64,000 nt of DNA from positions 62,001 to 126,000 of the forward strand of contig VXIS01000043.1 of assembly GCA_008704415.1 (NCBI GenBank), given 5' to 3'. Origin of the DNA: Sphaerosporella brunnea. Its lineage: Eukaryota; Ascomycota; Pezizomycetes; Pezizales; Pyronemataceae. Position 1 is the first letter of the stretch, and every line of letters begins with the position of its first letter. Positions 57,480-64,000 of the stretch are shown piece after piece. Below the pieces are notes generated by a model, which saw nothing but the letters and a program-made list of their open reading frames with translations, searched no databases and was not told where the DNA came from. Made by a program: the position numbers and the translations under genes.

Positions 57480-59714
57480 TTATACGCCTCCGTTCTCGAG
57501 TGTGTTGTTCGTCACTCCATCCCCTGTGACCTCTTTCACTGCTGCAACCAGGTTAGCATCCATACCCTTCGCGCCATCGCCGGGGAAATACCTCTCGCTC
57601 TGCTCATCTCCTTCTCGGCCCATTTGCTCACCACACCAGCCTCGACCTCCTTCCTGGTAGTCGCAGCACGCTTCTCGGGCAAGCCCATGCTGATCAAGAA
57701 CTGCAAGGTATCCTTCCACTCAGTCTCTTTCCGCTTCTTGCTCCACTGCAGCTCCTCCGCCATGATGTCGATGACTCTGGGCAGCGCCTCCAAGGCAGCG
57801 TTCACGTTCAGGAATGCCAACCTTGTGCGGCGGGCGAGCACGTCCGCCGCCGTCTGCGCGTATTCGTGCCTCACGGCATACCGCACCTCGCCGTCGACGA
57901 AGGGATACATGACCGCCAGCCGCTTGCCGCGCAGAGGGAAACGCTCGTTGGTGGGCTCGGACAGACCAGCCACAGTCCACGCGCGGTCACCGTAGTTGTG
58001 CGCCAAGTGGTGGGCGACCTCGGCGTCGATGCCGAATCGCTGAATCAGGTGGATGAACAGCGTCTTCGAGAAGCCGTGCGCGCCGACCAGCTTGAGCACC
58101 TCGGTTCTGCAGGTTCCGGTGATGGGGACCATGCCTGGGGCGTCGAAGGGCAGAGGCTTGGGTCCTGGCTGCAGCTTGAAGGTCTCGATGGCCGCATCGA
58201 CCGCCTCCTCGGCCATTTGGCGGTAGGTGGTCCATTTACCGCCCGCGATCGTGATCAGTCCGGAGTCGGACACGTTGATGAGGTGGTTCCGGACGAGGGA
58301 CTCGGTGTTTTTGGCGTCGGGGTCCTTGACCAGCGGTCGGATGCCGGACCAGGCGGCGAGGACGTCGCCTCGGCGGATGGTGATATCCGGTGAGACGTAG
58401 CGCTGCACTTCGGAGAGGATCCAGTTGATCTCCTCCTCGCGTGGTAGCGGGTGTGGAGTGATCGTGGTAGGAGCGTCGGTGGTGCCGGCAATGGTGTTGC
58501 CCTGCCACGGCAGGAAGAAGATGACGCGGCCGTCGGAGGTGTTGGGATCGATCAGGCCCTGGAAATGTTAATACGTGTAGAGTCAAAGTGAAAGGCCTGC
58601 GTACCATTCGCGCGGGAGAAAAGTATCCGGGGAGGACAATGTGCACTCCACTGCTGGGAGCCACGATTTCCTGCGTGTCGCCTCCCTGGTCCAACTTGCG
58701 GATAGCATCGGTGAACGGTCCTGTGGCGTTGATCACACCCTGAACGGTGATGTCAGTCGGGACTGGGAACGTGAAAGAGCTTTCCGCTCACCTTCGTCTT
58801 GACGTAGAAGCCGTCGTCCTTGCCTTCCTGCAGCAAATCCCTGACCCTGACCCCAGTGATCTTGCCCGTGGCCGGATCCTTGACGAGCTCGTTGACCTCC
58901 GCGTGGTTGACGACGGTGGCGCCGTAGAGAGCCGCCGTGAGAGCGAGAGTGACGTTCATTCGGGAGTCGTTGTGCGATCCGTCTGTACCGGTCAGTGATG
59001 AGCCCTAACCAAGCTCCCCGGAGCGGTTTGGATACCATAGTAAACCAGCGCACCGACGAGACCCGCACTCCTCAGCATCGGGAACGCCTCCAAAGCCTTT
59101 CCCCTGGTCAAAAAGTACGAGCTCTCAAGGTTTTCCTTCCCCGCCAAAAAGTCGTAGCACTTGGTTCCGACCCAGAAGTAAGGCGCCTTCCACCACTCGT
59201 AGATCGGCAGCATGATCGGCAAGCTCATACTCAGATGCGGGGCGGTGGTCAGGAACACCGAGCGCTCCTTCAGCGCCTCCCGCACGAGCGTGTACTGGCT
59301 GTAATCCAGCTCCTTGACCGCCTTCTCGAGGTATCTGACGCCGCCGTGCACCAGCTTGGTGCTCTTCGACGACGTCCCGGAGGAGAAATCGTCGCGCTCG
59401 ACCACGGCGACCTTGAGGCCCCTGCTCGCGGCGTCGACCGCGATTCCGGCACCTGTGGCGCCACCGCCGATCACGACGAGGTCGTACTCGGTTTCTGGAG
59501 TGCTGCTCGCCTGCAGCCGCGACAACTGCTCGGCTCGTGTCGGCAGCGTTGGCACCTTCGGCGGCACAGAAGATGGGATGCCACTCGCCGCGCCTGCACT
59601 CGGGTCGTGCCGCCGCTGCGACAGCGATTTGTAGGTGACGTACGAAAGACCAGCAGCTCCGCCGATCATGAAGGGCTTCGCCAGTGCCCGCGCTGTTGTG
59701 CGTGCGCCAGCCAT
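57480..59714 (-). CDS. gut2: mitochondrial FAD-dependent glycerol-3-phosphate dehydrogenase
   Basis: Five exons: 59036-59714, 58792-58982, 58605-58739, 57592-58558 and 57480-57541, giving 677 residues. A basic N-terminus and a short hydrophobic segment precede the FAD motif VVIGGGATGAG (about 80-90) and the family block DDFSSGTSSKSTKLVHGGVRY. Later blocks are GVINATGPFTDAIRKLD, FFLPWQGNTIAGTTD and SDSGLITIAGGKWTTYRQMA. The enzyme sits on the outer face of the inner membrane, oxidises glycerol-3-phosphate to dihydroxyacetone phosphate and passes electrons to ubiquinone. The last intron (50 nt, GTATTT...GCTAAC...TTGCAG) gives a short final exon; without it the frame ends 12 codons after the donor. 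No EF-hand is visible. Confidence 0.95.
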
Positions 59715-61639
59715 AGCAGGAAGAGAGTGTGGCGATGGGAGAGAAAGAGGTCAAAAGAATGCGGAGGGTGAATGCTGAGGAGCTGGACAGAAGGGAGAGA
59801 AGGAGGCGGAGGAGGAGGAAAGAGAGAGGGAGTCAGGAAAAGGGACGGAAGACAGTCGAGCGCGCGGGGGGGCGTGCCTCTTCAATCAATCCTTGGCCCG
59901 GGGGGTGGGGGTGGTGTGGCAGGAGAAAAGTCGGACCGAGCTCCTGTCCTGCAAAAGATCGGGATTCGGGGCATTCTGGTCCACGCCTCGACTCCATTCG
60001 AGGGGAAGCCCTAGCCGTCCCCTCAGCTTTGCATGCATTTTTTTTTTCTCTCTCTCCGCGTGGAGCAGCTTCGTTTTCACCCCCTCCGACGTCACCGGAC
60101 AGCACTGGTGGGTGATCGTCGAGGGCAGAGCTGTAGCTCCTGTAAGGTCTGGCCAACACCAGCGAGAGAGAGAGAGAGCATCTCGCAAGCTGTCCTCCAG
60201 AGATCTCAAAATGATCTTCACGGGGCAGCGTGTCCCTCTTCCGGGCAGCGCAAAACCCACAACTCCCCGCAAAAGCCGGGGTCTTCGCGCTATAAAAGTG
60301 GTTCTACAAGTTATTCCGTTTGGCCGCCTGGGATTCTCGTTAAAGCGGCAATAACCTCCGTTCGCTCCGTCCGTGAGCCCGACACCGCAACAGTTGTGAG
60401 AAATCAACACCATATCGCCATATCGATCTATCAAGTCCATTCATCTATACACCTTGTGGGCTGCGACGCCGAGAGACACTGTCACCGTCCTCCACAATTG
60501 TGTCTGCGCCGGCTCCTCCCTAATCCGGTGATTTGCTAGGCTAGTGACTTTTGAAGGATCCGGCATCGCTCTATGTGCACCAAGCATTCAAGCACGAGAC
60601 GATCCAAAAATCAAGGGTCGTCACATATGTAGGTCGGCGGCGACAGGCAGCAGAAATGGCGGTTGACGACAGGTGCAACGGGTGAATCACGGTTACCCAA
60701 TCAGAGGTTTTTCCGTGCCTCCGTTGGTTTGACTTTTCCGGTTGTCGATACCCCTACCTACTGTTAAAGTGCAGTCGACCCAGAAGAACGGCTTCTTTGG
60801 CCAAACCGACCAAAATAAGTACTGTGGAGTGCGCTCGGAGTGAGATTTCATTTGTTCATGGCCTGGCAACTTTGCGCTTTGCTTTGAACGAATAGTAGTA
60901 AGTAGCGAATAGACGCTTTTGCTTCACATTTCTGGCTTCTTCGAGAGCTTCCCGTCGTGCCCCCTTGCGGAATGCCCCCGCCTTTACAGCATTGCTCGCA
61001 ACAAAAAACAGAATGTAGAAGAACCACAGAATTGACGACCTTTGCGATCCTCCTTCGTTCTCAACAGCTAGCTGTGGGCTGCATGCGCTGTTGTTGGGTA
61101 TGAATGGACGCTTCACGGGATATCACTCTGTACTAATTCGCGCCTTCTGCAGGGCTGATCCGAACGCCAGCCGGCCCAGTCAAAAAATTGGCATTTAACA
61201 GTCAATCGATGGTCCTGCCACCCAGGTAGTTTTTCCCGCACTGTATGCATGTGAAGCTTGACGAGCGGCATTCCTCGGAAACGCTGCATCAAATGCCGAG
61301 AGAGCCAAGAGGATATGCGGCGTCGACTCTCCCCGCTCTCCGCACTCTCCGGCAGGTGCGTGCGAGTAATTTAATTTGCGCTGTCGATCGTCGTCGGGGA
61401 ACTGCGCGCCGGATCATCTCCCTCGCTTCCGCGCTTCGGATCAACTGCCCGATTAGCGGCCGGATTAACTGTTTTTCCGCGCCGAACGTGGGGAAAGCTT
61501 GATCCGGCGGGAATACACATCGGCTCGCAGAGAATGGAAGCAAAGAGTTAATATTCAGAGAGAGCAAGCAGCTGTGCGCGATGTGTTTCGTCTGTTCGGT
61601 CTAAATCTATCTATCTATTCTTCATCTATTCGTCACTTT
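59715..61639. other. intergenic, 1.9 kb
   Basis: gut2 promoter side with purine-rich GAG/AGG tracts (59790-59830), AG repeats at 60164-60178, and a repeat piece at 61055-61190. No gene supported. Confidence 0.45.
61121..61144. repeat. 24-bp exact match to 30761-30784
   Basis: TATCACTCTGTACTAATTCG plus CGCC, identical to the 30.76 kb copy; preceded by GTTCTCAACAGC (61057) and followed by AGCCGGCCCAG, as expected for a degenerate member of the GGCTGGC family. Confidence 0.75.
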
Positions 61640-62824
61640 CTACCACCGCACACTGACCCCCAAACTGCCTGCGACCGCCTCAGCGCTACGGACGCAGCCC
61701 TCGAGCAGCACCATGCCATCCCAGCACCATCCACCCACCACGAACACGCCTCCATCACCGTTGCTCCACTCTTTCGACTTCTCGTCCCTCGCAGCGAACA
61801 GCCCTCTGACCACCGAACGACTCTCCACGCTCCTCAGAACCCGTGTGAACCCCGCCCTCGCAATCACTCCCTCCTTCGAGTCCAGCGGAGAAGTCGTCAC
61901 CACCAGACCGTGCGTGTGGTGCGCAGCTTCGGTCTTGCCCTCGGCGGTGCGCAGCACGATCGTATCTTCCTCTTCGCGAGAGGCGGGGGAATCTTGGTGC
62001 GTGACCACCTCGACCCACTGCGTCGGTATCTTCTTCATGGCCTCGCGTAACCGCGGAAATACGGATCCCACCACATCCGGCGCCACCGCGAGCACTATTA
62101 TATCCCATCTCTCGCTGCGAGTCGTTTTCTCTCCATCCTGCACCCAGCGCACCCTGCCGCCCTCCTCGACCGCGACGACCCGCCTGTTGGTTTCGACGTG
62201 GACTCCGTCCAACAATAGCGCCTCGGCAGCGCAGACGCCGTCGGAGAGTACCAGGTGAGGCTTCCCGTGGGAAAGTCGCTTGTATCCGGCGATGTCTTCT
62301 GCTGGGAACCGCAGCAGCTTTTCGTGCGGGCACGTCGCGACTGCGGACAGCAGCGGGAGTAGATACTCCTCCACGAACCACCTCGACAGTCGTATTCGCC
62401 TCAGCCATTCCTGCAGCGACTCGTGCGCGCGCGGCGGGAAAAGGAAGCAGCACAGAGTGAAGTGAGCGTACACAGCGGCCAAGCAGATCATAAGCCACCA
62501 GGAACGGTCGTGCGGCAGCGAAGTAAAGTTGCTGATGTGGGTGAAGCCCGAAGAACTGAAGCGGAAGCGGAAGTTTTGCGGCTGCGACGGCAGGCGCAGA
62601 TACCGGTAGAGCGCCGTGAGACGGGGGTAGTAGCCCGCGTTGAAGGAGCGCATCGGTATGTCGACGTGCGTGCCCGAGAACTTCAACGATGCGCCTGAGA
62701 GGGACGGCGAGGAGGCGGCTTCGAACAGTGTGACATCGTAGCGCTGTTCAGGGTCGCTCCGGAGAAGATGCGCGGTGGTGAGGCCGGCGAGGCCGGAACC
62801 CACGATGAGAACTTTTCGAGTCAT
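61640..62824 (-). CDS. FAD-dependent amine-oxidase-like oxidoreductase with membrane segment
   Basis: A single exon of 394 residues; I chose ATG 62822-62824 because it places MTRKVLIVGSGLAGLTTAHL at the N-terminus, with the FAD motif GSGLAG at 9-14. Upstream in-frame codons lack ATG. The sequence resembles the NAD(P)-binding/flavin amine oxidase superfamily: SGASLKFSGTHVDIPMRSFN, a C-terminal FVVGGWCWDGMVLLEGCVRS ending that fits the second FAD-contact block. Residues about 109-129 (WWLMICLAAVYAHFTLCCFL) look like a transmembrane helix, as in membrane-attached members found in many fungi. The substrate is unknown. Polyamine, desaturase-like or isoprenoid oxidation are all possible. Confidence 0.82.
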   Translation of the reverse strand: MTRKVLIVGSGLAGLTTAHLLRSDPEQRYDVTLFEAASSPSLSGASLKFSGTHVDIPMRSFNAGYYPRLTALYRYLRLPSQPQNFRFRFSSSGFTHISNFTSLPHDRSWWLMICLAAVYAHFTLCCFLFPPRAHESLQEWLRRIRLSRWFVEEYLLPLLSAVATCPHEKLLRFPAEDIAGYKRLSHGKPHLVLSDGVCAAEALLLDGVHVETNRRVVAVEEGGRVRWVQDGEKTTRSERWDIIVLAVAPDVVGSVFPRLREAMKKIPTQWVEVVTHQDSPASREEEDTIVLRTAEGKTEAAHHTHGLVVTTSPLDSKEGVIARAGFTRVLRSVESRSVVRGLFAARDEKSKEWSNGDGGVFVVGGWCWDGMVLLEGCVRSAEAVAGSLGVSVRW

Positions 62825-63800
62825 TGTTGACCAGCGAGGAGGAGGTGCTTTCCAAGAGATATGGACTTGGTTTTCGGACTCAGATGGAAGCAAGGACGGT
62901 TTGCACTCAGGGTTTGGCCATCGGCAACGACGGACGTCGAGAGATTCAGGCGTTCACGCCAATGCATCACGATCGTTGGTGTCAAGCTGTGTAAAACGAT
63001 CAAGTCGAATGGGCCCATGGTTTAGCTGGCCAGGTGCCAGACTATCTCGTAGCGTGTTAGGCAAGGGACTGGAGCGCTGATGAGCTCGGCTGAAGGAGGG
63101 AACTGGAGATGCTCTCTCAAACGAGCTCACCGGACGATTTCTGTTTGGTTCCGCACAGAGAAGAGTCGTCTGGGCATCATTCATTGAATGCATGCCGCGA
63201 GTGCTCGTTTGTGACTTCGCTCCGTTTACTTGTGCCCCTCCCACGTGTTTGTTCCTGAGGCTGAGCTTCGTTTGTGAAATTGAGCTGCTGTCGATCGAGA
63301 TAATAATGGAGAAGTCACTAGCAGTCCGTTGAATGATTGTGATGATGATGGTGATGATGATGTCCCACTTCTTACTCTCTCTATTCTACTTCTCTTCTTC
63401 TCCTGATTCCAGCTCTCTTTTGAAAGCGTCGCGCCGTTGTCGTCACGGGGATTGCGTCCGTTTCTGTTTCTATTTTCCGCCGTGAAACGACAGCCAAGTG
63501 ATTTTGATCGCAGCCGCAATCTCAGCCAACGAATCGAAGAGGAAGAAAGGAAGAAAAGACAGAGAGTCCATCCTGCTCACGATAATCGTCATCTTCACGA
63601 CAACTCTGCACTGTCCATATTCACCACCATCAATCTATCTCCCGCTCTGTCCCCTGCGATCAGGGCCTAGCCGACAACGTCGTGTAACATTACCATCACG
63701 GACTCCCCTCCCCAGCCACCTCATCTTCGATCGACAACAAGCAGCAGCAGCCATACTCAACCGCAACATTCTCACCGCGTCGTCGTCGCCGTCGTCGATC
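62825..63800. other. intergenic, 976 bp
   Basis: Divergent region between the oxidoreductase and the gene starting at 63801. A GATGATGATGGTGATGATG microsatellite lies at 63340-63362. No gene supported. Confidence 0.5.
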
Positions 63801-64000
63801 ATGGACGACGCTCGAGATCAAGCGAAAGAGCGCTTTGCGCGATTGCAGCGCTCGGTTCAGCCCCACCTGACGCAGCTGCAGGGCCGCATGCCGTCGCTAC
63901 ACTCGCGCAGTCTCAGTAATACACCGCCGCCGTCGCCAGGAGGAGGAATGGGAGTAGGATTAGGAGGAGTAGGAGGAGGAGCAGGAGGAGAAGGAGGAAT
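63801..64000 (+). CDS. hypothetical protein, 5' part only
   Basis: Starts MDDARDQAKERFARLQRSVQ after GTCGTCGATC ATG and runs to the window edge. A charged helix is followed by PHLTQLQGRMPSLHSRSLSN, a Pro-rich NTPPPSP stretch and a Gly/Val repeat (from GGAGGAGTA-type codons). 66 residues are visible, too few to name a family. Open frame, good start context and divergent placement support a real gene. Confidence 0.6.
   Translation, partial: MDDARDQAKERFARLQRSVQPHLTQLQGRMPSLHSRSLSNTPPPSPGGGMGVGLGGVGGGAGGEGG

Noticed and set aside
58995..59771. 258-codon plus-strand frame
   Set aside because: Antisense to gut2 exon 1.

Overview
This window looks like nuclear DNA of a filamentous ascomycete (Pezizomycotina). 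The genes have short introns, mostly 45-70 nt, with GTAAGT-like donors and CTNAC-type branch points. The gene set is fungal (Zn2Cys6 regulator, Crz1-type zinc-finger factor, Mcp1, Slt11, Mzm1), and gene islands alternate with repeat-rich, gene-poor stretches. I cannot name the species. All exon models below were joined by hand from reading frame, splice signals and family resemblance; none has been checked against transcripts.

Layout. 1-199: 5' end of a proline-rich protein gene. 200-6050: gene-poor, with degenerate repeats. 6.0-23.3 kb: housekeeping island with mitochondrial enoyl reductase (etr1), mcp1, THO subunit 1, the spliceosomal helicase Aquarius (divergent from THO1), an erythromycin-esterase-like protein, mzm1 and slt11. 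23.3-31.3 kb: transposon-rich block with a Mutator-like remnant, several foldback/MITE-like elements, and a 1.9 kb Harbinger-type insertion nested in an older repeat, itself carrying a nested inverted-repeat element. 31.3-33.4 kb: a Mup1-type amino-acid permease with nine exons, including an 11-nt microexon and a GC-AG intron. 34-39.5 kb: a small hypothetical gene and a zinc-knuckle poly-alanine protein, then a foldback element. 39.7-48.7 kb: Zn2Cys6 regulator, cox18, a salicylate-hydroxylase-type FAD monooxygenase divergent from an intradiol ring-cleavage dioxygenase, and ctf8. 48.7-53.8 kb: gene-poor with repeats. 53.8-64.0 kb: crz1-like factor, flavin-reductase-like protein, mitochondrial glycerol-3-phosphate dehydrogenase (gut2), an FAD amine-oxidase-like protein, and the start of one more gene.

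Functional links. The monooxygenase/dioxygenase pair shares a 723-bp divergent promoter and could hydroxylate an aromatic acid to a catechol-type diol and then open the ring; the nearby Zn2Cys6 gene is a possible but unproven regulator. THO1, Aquarius and Slt11 all act in mRNA processing. Etr1, Mcp1, Mzm1, Cox18 and Gut2 are mitochondrial proteins. The repeat block shows nested insertions, and mismatches between several repeat arms are transitions, which would fit repeat-induced point mutation; that last point is inference.
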